From the NCBI RefSeq assembly GCF_019218285.1, contig NZ_JAHUZG010000001.1, forward strand, positions 248,001 through 312,000: a stretch of 64,000 bases of DNA, given 5' to 3'. A program made the translations under genes and the position numbers. Below the pieces are notes generated by a model that had not been told where the DNA came from, ran no database searches, and saw only the letters and a list, made by a program, of their open reading frames with translations. Origin of the DNA: Antarctobacter sediminis (lineage in GTDB: Bacteria > Pseudomonadota > Alphaproteobacteria > Rhodobacterales > Rhodobacteraceae). Of this stretch, positions 1-10,186 are shown piece after piece; position 1 is the first letter of the stretch, and every line of letters begins with the position of its first letter.

Positions 1-1344
1 CTGGCGCTTGGCAATCGTCAACATAACGAAAGCGCCTTGCGACAGTTGGTGGCGCTGGCGGCGGGCGTGGTCTTTATGCCGCTGGTTTTTGCGGTGCCTT
101 TCCACGAAGCCGTTCGGACCACCGGGTTCAGCAATGCCTATTTCGAGATGGTGTCCAGTTTCACCACAACAGGCGCGACACTGTTTGACGCCGCGCGCCT
201 GTCGGGCCCAGAGCATCTGTGGCGGGCGCAGGTTGGCTGGATGGGCGGTCTGGTGATGTGGATCGCGGCCTCGGCCATCCTTGCGCCGCTGGCGCTTGGC
301 GGGTTCGAAGTGACAGCGAGCGGCGAACCGGGGCAATCCTTCGGGCAGGGCGCCTTGAACACCGGACCGACCAGCCCTGCGCAACGGCTGATGCGCAGCA
401 CAGAGGTGCTGTTTCCGATCTACACGGGCCTGACCATCGCGCTTGCGGTGATGTTGCTGGTGGCAGGTGATCCTCCGCTGGTGGCGCTGAGCCACGCGAT
501 GTCGGTCATGTCGACCTCGGGGATCAGCCCCCTGCCGGATCCGGGCGCCGCGCCCAGCGGGCTGGCGGGTGAAATGATCCTGTTCTGTTTTCTGGTCTTT
601 GCGCTGTCGCGACTGACCTTTTCCACCGACACCCGCCAGGAACGCGGGCTGGTCTATGACCCGGAATTCCGGCTGGGCCTGATCATCGTCGTCGCGGTGC
701 CGCTGGCGCTGTTCATGCGTCACTGGGTGGCGGCCTTTGACGTGGGCGAGGAACAGAACTGGGTTGCGGGCCTGCGCGCGCTTTGGGGCGGGCTGTTCAC
801 GGCGGCGTCTTTTCTCACCACCACGGGATTCGTCAGCGGTGACTGGGATACCGCGCAAGACTGGTCGGGGCTGCCGACGCCGGGAATCATTCTGGTGGGA
901 CTTGCGCTGATTGGCGGCGGGGTGGCGACCACAGCCGGAGGGGTCAAGCTGTTGCGGGTTTACGCGCTGTATCTGAACGGCAAGCGTGAAATCGAGCGGC
1001 TGGTCCATCCCAGCTCTGTTGGCCGGGCTGGTCCGATGGGGCGGCGAATCCGGCGCGAAGGGGCCTTTATCGCTTGGGTTTTCTTCATGTTTTTTGCGCT
1101 GGCATTGGCCGCGCTGACCCTGATCCTTGGCCTTTACGGTGTGGACTTTGAACGGGCGATCGTGCTGACCATTGCCACGCTTTCAAACACCGGCCCGCTG
1201 ATCGGAGCAGCCTCTGCCGCGCCCATCGACCTGACTGCGATGGGCTGGGATGCGCGATTGATCCTTTGCGGGGCAATGGTGCTGGGACGGCTGGAACTCT
1301 TGGCGATCATCGTGATGATCAGCCCGGATGTCTGGCGCGAGTAG
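1..1344 (+). CDS. trkH: TrkH family potassium uptake protein (5' end outside window)
   Basis: This is the K+-translocating membrane subunit of a Trk system, which works with the cytoplasmic NAD-binding subunit TrkA. The reading frame is open from the first base, so the N-terminus lies outside the window and 447 residues are visible. Four P-loop-like selectivity segments typical of the SKT superfamily can be seen: FTTTGATLF (about residue 54), STSGISPL (170), LTTTGFVSG (272) and LSNTGPLIG (394), each between hydrophobic helices. In Alphaproteobacteria trkH commonly lies after ntrX/trkA and before hfq, and hfq follows here. An internal TTG or ATG near base 37 would be in frame but would cut into a helix, so I treat the gene as partial. 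Confidence 0.93.
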   Translation: MALGNRQHNESALRQLVALAAGVVFMPLVFAVPFHEAVRTTGFSNAYFEMVSSFTTTGATLFDAARLSGPEHLWRAQVGWMGGLVMWIAASAILAPLALGGFEVTASGEPGQSFGQGALNTGPTSPAQRLMRSTEVLFPIYTGLTIALAVMLLVAGDPPLVALSHAMSVMSTSGISPLPDPGAAPSGLAGEMILFCFLVFALSRLTFSTDTRQERGLVYDPEFRLGLIIVVAVPLALFMRHWVAAFDVGEEQNWVAGLRALWGGLFTAASFLTTTGFVSGDWDTAQDWSGLPTPGIILVGLALIGGGVATTAGGVKLLRVYALYLNGKREIERLVHPSSVGRAGPMGRRIRREGAFIAWVFFMFFALALAALTLILGLYGVDFERAIVLTIATLSNTGPLIGAASAAPIDLTAMGWDARLILCGAMVLGRLELLAIIVMISPDVWRE

Positions 1345-1365
1345 TGGCCCACAAACACTAAGGCA

Positions 1366-1393
1366 CGATTGGCCTTGCCAAATCGCGCTTTTT
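1366..1393 (+). terminator. possible intrinsic terminator after trkH
   Basis: GATTGGC and GCCAAATC pair around a CTT loop with one bulged A, followed by GCGC and a run of five T. The hairpin lies 20-50 bases after the trkH stop and before hfq. The stem is short, so it may be leaky. Confidence 0.35.
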
Positions 1394-1480
1394 CGGCTGG
1401 AAACTCCTGCGTTGGCATATCATACTCGCGCAAACGAGGGTAGCCCGGCGCGCGGGCACGGCAAGAATAAAGGCAATTCA

Positions 1481-1720
1481 ATGGCTTCTGATAGACAGAA
1501 CCTGCAGGACGCATTTCTGAACCACGTCCGCAAAACCAAGGTCCCGGTTACCGTATTCCTGATCAACGGGGTCAAGTTGCAGGGCGTCATCACCTGGTTC
1601 GACAATTTCTGCGTTCTTCTGCGCCGTGACGGCCAGTCGCAGCTTGTCTACAAGCACGCAATTTCGACCATTATGCCCAGCCAGCCGATCAATCTGTATG
1701 ACGGCGAAGGGGACGCGTGA
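1481..1720 (+). CDS. hfq: RNA chaperone Hfq
   Basis: Hfq forms a hexameric ring that binds A/U-rich RNA and promotes sRNA-mRNA pairing. The 79-residue protein has the Sm1 segment ([19 protein letters not shown]) and the Sm2 signature [10 protein letters not shown], and little C-terminal tail, as is usual for Alphaproteobacteria. I chose the ATG in front of [12 protein letters not shown] because it matches the usual Hfq N-terminus; an in-frame upstream extension (from 1328) would start inside trkH. The stop codon overlaps the GTG start of hflX (GTGA), so the two genes are probably translationally coupled, a conserved pairing. Confidence 0.97.
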   Translation: MASDRQNLQDAFLNHVRKTKVPVTVFLINGVKLQGVITWFDNFCVLLRRDGQSQLVYKHAISTIMPSQPINLYDGEGDA

Positions 1721-2994
1721 AGGAACACGCTACGCCTGTGACCCGCGCCTGGGTCCTGCATCCCGACATCAAAAGCGATCAGGACCGGCGTGATGCGCGG
1801 ATGGCCTTGGACGAGGCTGTCTCGCTTGCGCGTGCGCTGCCGGGGCTTGAGGTCGCTGGCGCCGAAGTTGTGCCTTTGCCGCGCCCGCATCCCGGTGCGC
1901 TGTTCGGGTCTGGCAAGATCGAGGAATTGCGCAACCGGCTTCATGACGAAGAGATCGAGCTTGTCCTGATCGACGGGCCGGTGACGCCAGTCCAGCAGCG
2001 CAACCTTGAACGCGAATGGAAGGTCAAACTGCTGGATCGGACCGGTCTGATCCTCGAAATCTTTTCCGACCGCGCCGCGACACGCGAAGGTGTCTTGCAG
2101 GTCGAGATGGCGCATCTGTCGTACCAGCGTACCCGGCTGGTGCGCGCCTGGACCCACCTTGAACGCCAGCGGGGCGGATTGGGGTTTGTCGGCGGTCCCG
2201 GCGAAACCCAGATCGAGGCCGACCGCCGCGCCATCGACGAACAGCTGGTGCGTCTGCGCCGGCAGTTGGACAAAGTGGTCAAGACGCGCGAGCTGCACCG
2301 CAAGGCACGCGCCAAGGTGCCGTACCCGATCGTTGCCTTGGTGGGCTACACCAACGCGGGCAAATCGACGCTGTTCAACCGGCTGACCGGGGCCGAGGTC
2401 ATGGCAAAAGACATGCTTTTTGCCACGCTGGACCCGACCATGCGGGCGGTGCGCCTGCCCACGGGCGCGGATGTGATCCTGTCGGACACGGTGGGATTCA
2501 TCAGCGATCTGCCGACGGAACTGGTCGCCGCCTTTCGCGCCACGCTCGAAGAGGTGCTGGCCGCCGATGTGGTCGTACATGTGCGCGACATCTCGCACCC
2601 CGAGAGCGAGGAACAGGCCGAAGACGTGCGTGGCATCCTTGAAAGCCTGGGCGTAGGTGAGGAAATCGCCCAGATCGAACTGTGGAACAAGCTGGATCAG
2701 CTTGAGCCGGACGATCTGGATGCCGTGCGCGCCCGTGCGGCGCGTGATCCTTCGGTTTTTGTTGTCTCGGCGTTGACTGGCGAAGGTTTGGATACCTTTC
2801 TCGAAGCCGTGACCGAGGCCCTGTCGGCCGAACGGGTGCAGGAAAACCTTGTGCTGACCTTTTCGGACGGGCGTCGCCGGGCGTGGCTCTTTGAAAAGGG
2901 GCTGGTCGAGGACGAACGGCAGGACGAGGACGGGTTTCACCTGCGGGTTCTGTGGTCGGCACGTGATCGTGCCCAGTTCGAGTCCATGGGCTGA
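1717..2994 (+). CDS. hflX: GTPase HflX
   Basis: HflX is a ribosome-associated GTPase that splits stalled or heat-damaged 70S ribosomes. The 425-residue protein has the HflX N-terminal domain ([16 protein letters not shown]), the glycine-rich linker [15 protein letters not shown], and then a G domain with GYTNAGKST (about residue 208), DTVGF (about 257) and NKLD (about 323). The start is a GTG overlapping the hfq stop by 4 bases. The long antisense frame across this gene is a shadow of its codon bias. Confidence 0.96.
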   Translation: MKEHATPVTRAWVLHPDIKSDQDRRDARMALDEAVSLARALPGLEVAGAEVVPLPRPHPGALFGSGKIEELRNRLHDEEIELVLIDGPVTPVQQRNLEREWKVKLLDRTGLILEIFSDRAATREGVLQVEMAHLSYQRTRLVRAWTHLERQRGGLGFVGGPGETQIEADRRAIDEQLVRLRRQLDKVVKTRELHRKARAKVPYPIVALVGYTNAGKSTLFNRLTGAEVMAKDMLFATLDPTMRAVRLPTGADVILSDTVGFISDLPTELVAAFRATLEEVLAADVVVHVRDISHPESEEQAEDVRGILESLGVGEEIAQIELWNKLDQLEPDDLDAVRARAARDPSVFVVSALTGEGLDTFLEAVTEALSAERVQENLVLTFSDGRRRAWLFEKGLVEDERQDEDGFHLRVLWSARDRAQFESMG

Positions 2995-3045
2995 CAGCGC
3001 GGCGTGCCACCGTTTCCAAGGGCCGGTACTTAGCCAAAAGGACGC

Positions 3046-3546
3046 ATGATGGGGGAACCGACGCCGACGCTGCACATGGTGTGCGGCAAGATTGCTGCGG
3101 GGAAGTCGACGCTTGCCGCGCGCCTGGCCACGGCGGACCGGGTGGTACTGATCGTCGAGGACGATTGGCTGCACAAACTGTTTGCCGAAGAATTGGCGAC
3201 GCCAAGGGACTATCTGCACTGTACGGCCAAGCTGCGCAGCGCCATCGGGCCACATGTGCGTGAACTTTTGAATGCGGGTCTTTCGGTCGTGCTGGATTTT
3301 GCGGCGAACACGGTCGAGCAGCGCCGCTGGATGAAGGGTCTGCTGGAGGGCACAGAGGCGGCGCATCAGATGCATGTTCTTGTTCCCTCGGACGAAACAT
3401 GCCTGATGCGGCTGCGGGCGCGAAATGCGGCAGGCACGCATCCGTTTTCCGTGACCGAAGAACAGTTTTACCAGTTCTCCAGCCATTTCGTGCAGCCCAC
3501 TGCGGACGAGGGGTTTGATCTGGTGGTCTACGACACAGCCACATAG
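3046..3546 (+). CDS. P-loop ATPase/kinase of the AAA_33 (zeta-toxin-like) type
   Basis: This small 166-residue protein has a clear Walker A motif, GKIAAGKST (residues 14-22), a following acidic segment (VEDDWL) and arginine-rich helices (MRLRARN) that could form a lid. Such proteins phosphorylate small molecules, and some resemble zeta toxins or chloramphenicol phosphotransferases. The substrate cannot be read from the sequence. It follows hflX by about 50 bases and its 3' end faces the phosphotransferase gene on the other strand. No antitoxin-like partner is adjacent. Confidence 0.8.
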   Translation: MMGEPTPTLHMVCGKIAAGKSTLAARLATADRVVLIVEDDWLHKLFAEELATPRDYLHCTAKLRSAIGPHVRELLNAGLSVVLDFAANTVEQRRWMKGLLEGTEAAHQMHVLVPSDETCLMRLRARNAAGTHPFSVTEEQFYQFSSHFVQPTADEGFDLVVYDTAT

Positions 3547-3561
3547 CCCCGGACGGGCGGC

Positions 3562-4437
3562 TCAGATCAGCGGATCGGAACTGTCCAGAATTTGCCGGGC
3601 GCAGGTCCAGCGCTGTGCCTGATGCGCGGTCGGGTCCGGCGGCGTGTTGGCCCAGACACCCAGCGCAAAGCAGCGTTGCAGGAAAAGCCGGACCGCCGGT
3701 GCGGTCACCTCATCCCCATACCCTTGGCGCAGGGCAGCAAGCGGGGCGGTCTTCCCGGTTTCGCAGAGCGCATCCAGCGCCAGCGAAAAGACATCGCGCA
3801 GGGGCTCGTCTTCCTTGGCGTTCTCAAAGTCGATGCCCCAAGTGTTGTTCCCGGGGCCATGCACGAGGTTCGACAGGGTCAGGTCGCGATGTGTCACGGC
3901 GCGGGTGGCGGGCAGGCCGCGCACCTTGGCCCGCATGGAGGCAACGGTTTGCGCAGCCTTGACGAATCCCGCAGGCCGGGGCGGTGTGCGGGTGCCGCCA
4001 TTCACTTCGGCCGAAATGCGGGACAGCCAGTTGACCTGCCCCTTGGGCCAGAACGTGCGCCGTCGCAGGGTCAGTCCGTGAAACGCTGCCAACCAGTGGC
4101 CCGCATCGCGCAGAACCTCCTCTGCCGTGTCGGTTTCCATCCGTCGGCGAAAATCCGGGCCACAGACGTCCTCCATGACCATCACGCCCGCCTCGAACCA
4201 TAAAACGCCAGAGGCACGGAACGGACCTGCCAGTCTGGCGGCGACCTCGGCCTGCCTTAGGGCCTGACGTTCCGATTTTTCTTCATCGCCTTCGGCCCAG
4301 ACCTTGACCACGGCAGGGACGGGACCGCCGGACAGACGATAGACCCAGGTATCCGGACCTTGCCGCAGCGGCACGAAACTGCCCGCCCAGCCGGGCCAGA
4401 GCGCGCGCAGCGCGGCCTCGGCCCGGGGTTCGCTCAC
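3562..4437 (-). CDS. aminoglycoside phosphotransferase-like (APH family) kinase
   Basis: The 291-residue protein has the APH/choline-kinase fold signature: a catalytic loop HRDLTLSN (about residues 185-193) and the metal-binding IDFEN that follows it, with a small N-terminal lobe carrying VVKVW. Family members phosphorylate aminoglycosides, choline, homoserine or sugars; the substrate here is unknown. I chose the GTG at 4437 because it overlaps the stop of the upstream acylase gene (GTGA). Longer readings would run far into that gene. This coupling suggests the two enzymes are produced together. Confidence 0.82.
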   Translation of the reverse strand: MSEPRAEAALRALWPGWAGSFVPLRQGPDTWVYRLSGGPVPAVVKVWAEGDEEKSERQALRQAEVAARLAGPFRASGVLWFEAGVMVMEDVCGPDFRRRMETDTAEEVLRDAGHWLAAFHGLTLRRRTFWPKGQVNWLSRISAEVNGGTRTPPRPAGFVKAAQTVASMRAKVRGLPATRAVTHRDLTLSNLVHGPGNNTWGIDFENAKEDEPLRDVFSLALDALCETGKTAPLAALRQGYGDEVTAPAVRLFLQRCFALGVWANTPPDPTAHQAQRWTCARQILDSSDPLI

Positions 4438-6899
4438 GGTTTGATCAACCGTGTAATTCCGACCGAGGCCGCCCGCGCAAGTCCCACGTCCAGCGACATG
4501 GGGATATATTCGCCGCGCCGCCAAAGCTGACCCAGATCGTCGTAATGGCGCGACAGCGGGTGGCCCGACTGACCGGTGGCCGAAACAAAGACAGAGCTGT
4601 CCGGATCGGCAAAATCATAAACGCCGCGATAGCCTGCGCCATGAACATTGGCAAAAGGATCGGGGCCTTCGCCCTTGGTCAGTCCACGTTGCAGGGTATG
4701 ATCCCCGCCCGAGGTGGTCTGCCGGATGTTCACGAAATAGCGCAGGATCGGAATATCACCCAGAACAGGATGCTTGTGTGTTGCGGTGTGTTCATCGCCC
4801 CAACGCAGCGCCTCCAACGCCGAGCCGGAATGTTCTTCGATCCAGATCAGCGCATCGTCCAGCGCCATCCGCGCAATATCGGTGCAGCTTTCTACAGCAG
4901 CGGAACGGATCACGTCGCACCATGCGCTGGCACCGTTCACATCGCGAAACACCCGTTCGATGAACAGCGGTTCCACCTGCGTGAACTCTTCGGCAAGTGG
5001 GCCAAGATCGTCGCGGATCAGCCGCGACTGAAGCGCCCGCAACCAGGCAGCGTACAGCAGCGGTTCGGGCAGATGTTCGTTCATCTCGCCGTTCCAGTCG
5101 GCCAGCAGATCCAGCGCGCGCTGGCGGCGGCGTTCCGGCGTACCTTCGGGCGCGGCCTGCGAAGTGAACCACAGGTCCCGCCCGATCAGCGGCAAAAGGG
5201 TCCGCGCGGCAGGCGAAACCGTGTCCAGCTGTGCCTCGATGAAACTGTCGCGGGTGTGGACCTTGCGGCCCTGCATCATGTTTTGCCACCGCTGGATCCG
5301 CTGGCTGTCACCCCAGTCAAAGCTGACGTGCTCGGGAAAGGGGCGGTCGATCAGCTTGTTGTTGGTATTGCCGACGATGCCGCCTTCAGGGGCAAGGAAC
5401 TCGGGGTTGGCAGAGAAGGGATAGACACCCTGCCAGCGGTTGGTTTTGATCCATCCGCGCGACGGGACGCGGCCCAGCCCTTCGTTCGCGGGGTCGCGGC
5501 GGGGCATTGCGCCCACCAGCTTGAGCGCGACGGTATCGCGATCGATCACCGTCAGGTTCTGGGACGGCGCAACGTAAAGCCGCGAAGACTCCATCGCTTC
5601 CTCGACAGAGCGCGACATCATCAGACCGATGGCGGCCGAAGCCGAGGTGTCCTCGTGGCTGAGCGCGGTCCAGGCCAGCGAAACGAGGTGCCCCGGCGGA
5701 GTGATTTTGTCCAGATCGAACTGCGAGGCGGGCAGGATCGGGCCGTTGTCGGTCCATAGCAAGGTCAGCGTGACGGGGGCTTCGTCCTTGATGCGGATGA
5801 TCGACTGCCGCTGTTCAAAAGCCTTGAAACCGTCCGGTGTGCGGTATTCGCCGCGCGCGTCGGGGTTCAATTCCTCGAAGTACAGATCCTGATCATCAAG
5901 ATAGGAGGATGTGATGCCCCATGCGATATGTTCCGAACGCCCCACCATCAGCGTGGGAATGCCGGGGATCGAGGCGCCAATGACGCCGCCAGTCCCCAGT
6001 TGCAGCCGGGCCAGATACCAGACCGACGGAGCGGTAAAGCCAAGGTGCGGGTCATTGGCCAGAAGCGTCCCGCCCGAGGCCGAGCGCTCTGGCGCGGCGG
6101 CCCAGACATTCGAGGCCCCGGCAAAACCGCGGCGCGGTACCGGCCAGAAATCATCGCCGCCCTCAGGGGACAGGCCAGCCTGCCGGGTGCCTGCGCCCGC
6201 AGGCAACGCCGCGACGCGGGGCAGGGCGGCAATGCCATTCCCGGGCATGTCCGGAAGGATGTCCGACAGGCGCTTTTCATCGCCCAGCAGCAGCGAGGTG
6301 CGCGCCCTCAGCACTTCTTCGCCGATCTGACCGGAGAGTTGCAGCGCCATCAGCTTGATGATCGCAATCGAATCCGCCGGTTGCCAAGGCGCGATCTCGG
6401 CGTCGAAGAGAAAGAATTCTGGCGCGCCGCGCCCAAGGCTCTGGCTGTTGATCTCGGCGATGCGGGCGTTGATCCCGGCGGCATAGGCCTCGAGCGCGTC
6501 CAGCGTGCGTGCGTCCTGATGTTCGACCGATGCCTTGGCGGCGGAATAAATGTCCAGCCGTCGCAACAACGTATCCGTGCGCAGGGTCCGGCGACCGAAA
6601 AGTTCCGACAGGCGGCCCTGTGCCGTGCGCCGCAGCATCATCAGTTGCCACAGCCGGTCCTGCGCGTGGACATAGCCCAGACCAAAGAAGGCATCGCGAT
6701 CGGACAGTGCCATGATATGCGGCACAGCCGAGTTGTCGCGGACGATTTCAATGTCGGCGGTGATTCCCGCAACCGCCAGCGTCTTTTCGTAGTCGGGCAA
6801 GGACCGCGACCCGAGGTAGTAAACCAGCAAGACCCCGATGACGATCAGGGCGACGGACAGGCTGGCCAGCCGCAACAGCCATCGGAACACAACCGCCAT
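4434..6899 (-). CDS. penicillin acylase family protein (Ntn hydrolase, S45)
   Basis: This is an N-terminal-nucleophile amidohydrolase of the penicillin/acyl-homoserine-lactone acylase superfamily, made as a precursor that cleaves itself into alpha and beta chains. The 821-residue protein has one N-terminal hydrophobic segment (about residues 8-30), the alpha-chain motif GLGYVHAQDRLWQ and the beta-chain start ASNVW, whose serine (about residue 263) is the expected nucleophile after cleavage. NDPHL and the NTNNK segment are also family-typical. It may act on acylated amides, possibly AHL signals, but the substrate is not deducible. It is divergent from the dehydrogenase gene at 7002 and coupled to the APH-like gene. 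Confidence 0.92.
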   Translation of the reverse strand: MAVVFRWLLRLASLSVALIVIGVLLVYYLGSRSLPDYEKTLAVAGITADIEIVRDNSAVPHIMALSDRDAFFGLGYVHAQDRLWQLMMLRRTAQGRLSELFGRRTLRTDTLLRRLDIYSAAKASVEHQDARTLDALEAYAAGINARIAEINSQSLGRGAPEFFLFDAEIAPWQPADSIAIIKLMALQLSGQIGEEVLRARTSLLLGDEKRLSDILPDMPGNGIAALPRVAALPAGAGTRQAGLSPEGGDDFWPVPRRGFAGASNVWAAAPERSASGGTLLANDPHLGFTAPSVWYLARLQLGTGGVIGASIPGIPTLMVGRSEHIAWGITSSYLDDQDLYFEELNPDARGEYRTPDGFKAFEQRQSIIRIKDEAPVTLTLLWTDNGPILPASQFDLDKITPPGHLVSLAWTALSHEDTSASAAIGLMMSRSVEEAMESSRLYVAPSQNLTVIDRDTVALKLVGAMPRRDPANEGLGRVPSRGWIKTNRWQGVYPFSANPEFLAPEGGIVGNTNNKLIDRPFPEHVSFDWGDSQRIQRWQNMMQGRKVHTRDSFIEAQLDTVSPAARTLLPLIGRDLWFTSQAAPEGTPERRRQRALDLLADWNGEMNEHLPEPLLYAAWLRALQSRLIRDDLGPLAEEFTQVEPLFIERVFRDVNGASAWCDVIRSAAVESCTDIARMALDDALIWIEEHSGSALEALRWGDEHTATHKHPVLGDIPILRYFVNIRQTTSGGDHTLQRGLTKGEGPDPFANVHGAGYRGVYDFADPDSSVFVSATGQSGHPLSRHYDDLGQLWRRGEYIPMSLDVGLARAASVGITRLIKP

Positions 6900-7001
6900 T
6901 TCGCTCTCCGTCCATTTGGGTTAGGTCAGATCGCACCGGGATTAACTTGCCAGCCCGGGCTTGCCAAGGGCAGGCGGGCTGGACCGACGGAGGAGAAAGA
7001 C

Positions 7002-7874
7002 ATGGCGAAAGTTGCATTTCTGGGTCTGGGCGTGATGGGCTATCCGATGGCAGGCCACATGGCCAAGGCCGGGCACGAGGTCACGGTTTTTAACCGCACC
7101 GCCGCCAAGGCCGAGAAGTGGGTCGCCGAACATGGCGGTTTTGCCGCGGCCACGCCGCGCGAGGCGGCTCAGGGGGCCGATTTCGTCATGGCCTGCGTGG
7201 GGAATGACGACGATCTGCGTGGTGTCTGCCTTGGAGAGGATGGTGCCTTTGCCGGCATGTCCAAAGGCGCAACCTTTGTCGATCACACGACGGTATCGCA
7301 GCAGGTGACGCTGGAATTGTCCGCCGTGGCCACCGAGCGGGGCCTTGGCTTTGTCGATGCGCCGGTATCGGGCGGACAGGCCGGCGCGGAAAACGGCCAG
7401 CTTGTGATCATGTGCGGCGGCGAGCAGGCCCGCTATGACGCGGCCGAACCGGTGATGCAGGCCTATGCCAAGCTTTGCAAACGGTTGGGCGAAAGCGGCG
7501 CGGGCCAATTGTGCAAGATGGTCAACCAGATCTGTATTGCCGGGCTGGTGCAAGGCCTCTCCGAAGGGCTGCATTTCGCCGAAAAGGCCGGTCTGGACGG
7601 TGCCACCGTGGTTGATGTGATCGGCGGCGGCGCAGCGGGATCGTGGCAGATGGTGAACCGCTACAAGACCATGATCGCGGATGAGTTCGAACACGGGTTC
7701 GCCGTGGACTGGATGCGCAAGGATCTGGACATCTGCCTGCGCACCGCCAACGAAAACGGGGCGTCCTTGCCGGTGACTGCCCTTGTGGACCAGTTCTACA
7801 AGGATGTGCAGAAAATGGGCGGCGGACGCTGGGATACCTCGTCGTTGATCAAACGCTTGCGCGCCATGGAGTAA
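7002..7874 (+). CDS. NAD(P)-dependent 3-hydroxyisobutyrate dehydrogenase-type oxidoreductase
   Basis: The 290-residue protein belongs to the beta-hydroxyacid dehydrogenase family (3-hydroxyisobutyrate, tartronate semialdehyde or glyoxylate/succinic-semialdehyde reductases). It has the Rossmann motif GLGVMGYPM near the N-terminus, the substrate motif DAPVSGGQAGAENG and the catalytic lysine in GAGQLCKMVNQ (about residue 172). The ATG is preceded by a strong GGAGGAG ribosome site. The exact substrate cannot be separated from sequence alone. It stands alone between the divergent acylase gene and the histidine kinase gene. Confidence 0.9.
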   Translation: MAKVAFLGLGVMGYPMAGHMAKAGHEVTVFNRTAAKAEKWVAEHGGFAAATPREAAQGADFVMACVGNDDDLRGVCLGEDGAFAGMSKGATFVDHTTVSQQVTLELSAVATERGLGFVDAPVSGGQAGAENGQLVIMCGGEQARYDAAEPVMQAYAKLCKRLGESGAGQLCKMVNQICIAGLVQGLSEGLHFAEKAGLDGATVVDVIGGGAAGSWQMVNRYKTMIADEFEHGFAVDWMRKDLDICLRTANENGASLPVTALVDQFYKDVQKMGGGRWDTSSLIKRLRAME

Positions 7875-7972
7875 TTTAGAAATGAGGGTTCACGCGCCTT
7901 GACCTGAGCCCCGCGCAGGTGTCGAATGTTGGCAATGGATTTTTCCGACGTTCGTTTTTGGTGACCCCTCGA

Positions 7973-10150
7973 ATGCCGTACAGGCCGAAGTCGAGCAAGC
8001 TACTGACACTGGGCACCGCCGCAGCGGTCTTGACCATTTTGGTGTCCAGCGCCGGTTTCTACAAAGGTTTCACGGATTCCTCCCGCCTGCGGAACACGGA
8101 ATTGCGTCTGTCGATCCTGTCGCAGGACCTGATGTCGACTATCGGATTCGACGGGATGATCCATGATTTCAAGAACTGCGTGCTGCGTGGCGCGGCGGAA
8201 CCTGATTATTGCGACGAAGCCGAGCGTGAGTCGCTGCGGGCGCTTGATATCCTTGACCGGATGGAGACGCTGACGGCCGAACACGGCCTGCGGCTGACGC
8301 TTGATCCGGTCCGCGCCTCGGCGCGTGATTACGGTGCGCGGATCGAACAGGTCCGGCAGGGCCATGCGGACGGTTTGTCCGTCGTCGAAGTCGACGAGTC
8401 GGTGCGCTATGACGACGGCCCGGCGGTCGACGCCCTGCAAGAGGCGCTGAGAGTGGCGACCCAAACGCTGAACAGCCGAGTCGACGCGCTGCAACGGGAC
8501 TATGTCCTGATGACCGCGCTGGCCTTGTTGTTCCCTCTGGCGCTGGTGATCTGGTTCGCATTCGCCGCCCGGCGCGAGTTCCGGTCCACCGTGGACCGGC
8601 AGGCGCAGCTTGACGCGGTCTTTGCCTCGTTGACCGGTGGCTTGATCGGGTTCGATCAGAGCGGCGAAATCGTCCTGATCAACCCCACCGCGCGCAGGTT
8701 GTTGCGTCTTGGCCAACAAGAGGTCCCCTTTCGCTGGCCGGCCCATGCGGAATTGCGCCCGCGCGACGAAAGCGAAGGGGATACGCCGCATGACATCGAC
8801 CCGGTGGAAATCGCGCTTTCGCCCGACGGGACCGAAGAACAGGTGCGTCGCCTGCGGATCAACGTAGGGCAGGAACCGGACCGTTACGTCAAGATCGGCA
8901 GCGCGCGCGTGGATTTGCCCAATGCCCGCCTCACGGCCTTGCTGTTCATACAGGACGTGACGCTGGAAGAGCGGAACAGGCAGGTGATCGAACGCGATAG
9001 CCGTTTGGATGCTCTGGGTCAGTTGTCTGGCGGGATTGCGCATGATTTCAATAACTTGCTGGCTACTCTTCTGTTTTCGATCGAACTGGCCCAGCAAGAA
9101 GAGATCTCGGACACGGCTTCGGGCCTGCTGGAACGGTCGAAATCCGCCATCTGGAGCGGGCAGAGCCTGACGGATCGCTTGTTGTCCTTTGCGCGACGTC
9201 AACCGGGGCGGGAACAATCCCGGCCCGTGCGCGAGGTCTTCAAGGACATCGAGGTGTTGGCCCGTCCTGCACTCAGCGGCGAAGTCACGCTGCGACTTGA
9301 TTGTGATGACCCGGACCTGATGGTGCATGCGGATCCGGGGCAACTGGAAAACGCCCTGTTGAACCTGGTCCTGAATGCCCGCGATGCAATCCGCGAAAAG
9401 GGCGAGGAAGGGTCGATTACCGTCACCGCACGCGGGGTCAACGGCGATGAAATCGGCTTTGCCAACGGGCAAGAGGGCAGCGGCAAGGATGCCCGTGTCC
9501 CGGCGCACCAACGCCGCGTTGAAATCGCCATCAGCGACGATGGCAAAGGTATGTCCGACGAAGTGCGCCGCCGTGCGGTGGATCCGTTCTTTACAACGCG
9601 CCGGGCGCGGGGCGGCACCGGGCTTGGGCTCGCCATGGTTTACGGTTTCGTGCAGCAGTCCAACGGCGACCTGCGCATCTATTCGATCCCGGGGCAGGGG
9701 ACCACAGTGCGTCTGACCTTGCCGCGCGGCCTGTCCGAAAACGCACCGGAACCTTCGGCGTCCAAGGGGGCCACCCTGCGCGGCAGCGCGGAACGCGTGT
9801 TGCTGGTCGAGGATGAACCGGACCTGATGGAGGTCATGCAGGGCGTGCTGGCCGGGCTGGGCTATGAGGTTCTGACCGCTCCCACCGGTCGCAAGGCATG
9901 GGACCTGATCGAGAACGGGTTGGAGTTCGACGTACTCTTGTCGGATGTGTTCATGCCCGGAGGTGTTTCCGGCCAGGAGCTTGCCGAACGTGTGGTTGAC
10001 CGGTTCCCGCGCAAACCTGTTGTTCTGATGTCGGGATATGCCTTGCGCCCCGAAAGTGACGGCAAAGGCCCCGATTTCCTGTTCGTTCAAAAGCCCTGCA
10101 AGCCCGAAGAGCTTGCCCGTACCCTGCGAACAGCCCTCGAAAAGGCCTGA
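7973..10150 (+). CDS. hybrid sensor histidine kinase with receiver domain
   Basis: This is a membrane-bound two-component sensor. With the ATG at 7973 it has 725 residues; an in-frame GTG at 7919 would add 18. Visible in order: a TM helix (about 10-30), a periplasmic region with two cysteines, a second TM (about 176-198), a PAS-like domain (GLIGFDQSGEIVLINPTARR), the H-box GGIAHDFNNLL (histidine about 357), the N-box NALLNLVLNARDAI, the G-boxes DDGKGMSD and GGTGLGLAMVYG, and a C-terminal receiver domain (VLLVEDEPD, phospho-acceptor in LLSDVFMPG). The layout resembles CckA/NtrB-type kinases. No cognate DNA-binding regulator lies next to it. Confidence 0.9.
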   Translation: MPYRPKSSKLLTLGTAAAVLTILVSSAGFYKGFTDSSRLRNTELRLSILSQDLMSTIGFDGMIHDFKNCVLRGAAEPDYCDEAERESLRALDILDRMETLTAEHGLRLTLDPVRASARDYGARIEQVRQGHADGLSVVEVDESVRYDDGPAVDALQEALRVATQTLNSRVDALQRDYVLMTALALLFPLALVIWFAFAARREFRSTVDRQAQLDAVFASLTGGLIGFDQSGEIVLINPTARRLLRLGQQEVPFRWPAHAELRPRDESEGDTPHDIDPVEIALSPDGTEEQVRRLRINVGQEPDRYVKIGSARVDLPNARLTALLFIQDVTLEERNRQVIERDSRLDALGQLSGGIAHDFNNLLATLLFSIELAQQEEISDTASGLLERSKSAIWSGQSLTDRLLSFARRQPGREQSRPVREVFKDIEVLARPALSGEVTLRLDCDDPDLMVHADPGQLENALLNLVLNARDAIREKGEEGSITVTARGVNGDEIGFANGQEGSGKDARVPAHQRRVEIAISDDGKGMSDEVRRRAVDPFFTTRRARGGTGLGLAMVYGFVQQSNGDLRIYSIPGQGTTVRLTLPRGLSENAPEPSASKGATLRGSAERVLLVEDEPDLMEVMQGVLAGLGYEVLTAPTGRKAWDLIENGLEFDVLLSDVFMPGGVSGQELAERVVDRFPRKPVVLMSGYALRPESDGKGPDFLFVQKPCKPEELARTLRTALEKA

Positions 10151-10186
10151 AAGCCGGTTCCGGCGGCGTGCTGTCGCATTGGGCTA

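Noticed and set aside
1648-3486. 612-residue minus-strand open frame across hflX
   Set aside because: It lies opposite a clear hflX gene, has no family motif and no ribosome site; such frames arise from GC-rich codon bias.
3046-3546. Zeta-type toxin-antitoxin pair
   Set aside because: Only a P-loop kinase pattern is seen and there is no antitoxin gene next to it.
5928-7001. N-terminal extension of the dehydrogenase frame across the acylase gene
   Set aside because: The Rossmann motif starts right after the ATG at 7002, which has a strong ribosome site; the extension is antisense to the acylase.
8000-10090. 696-residue minus-strand frame opposite the histidine kinase
   Set aside because: The plus strand carries unmistakable kinase and receiver motifs; the antisense protein has none.
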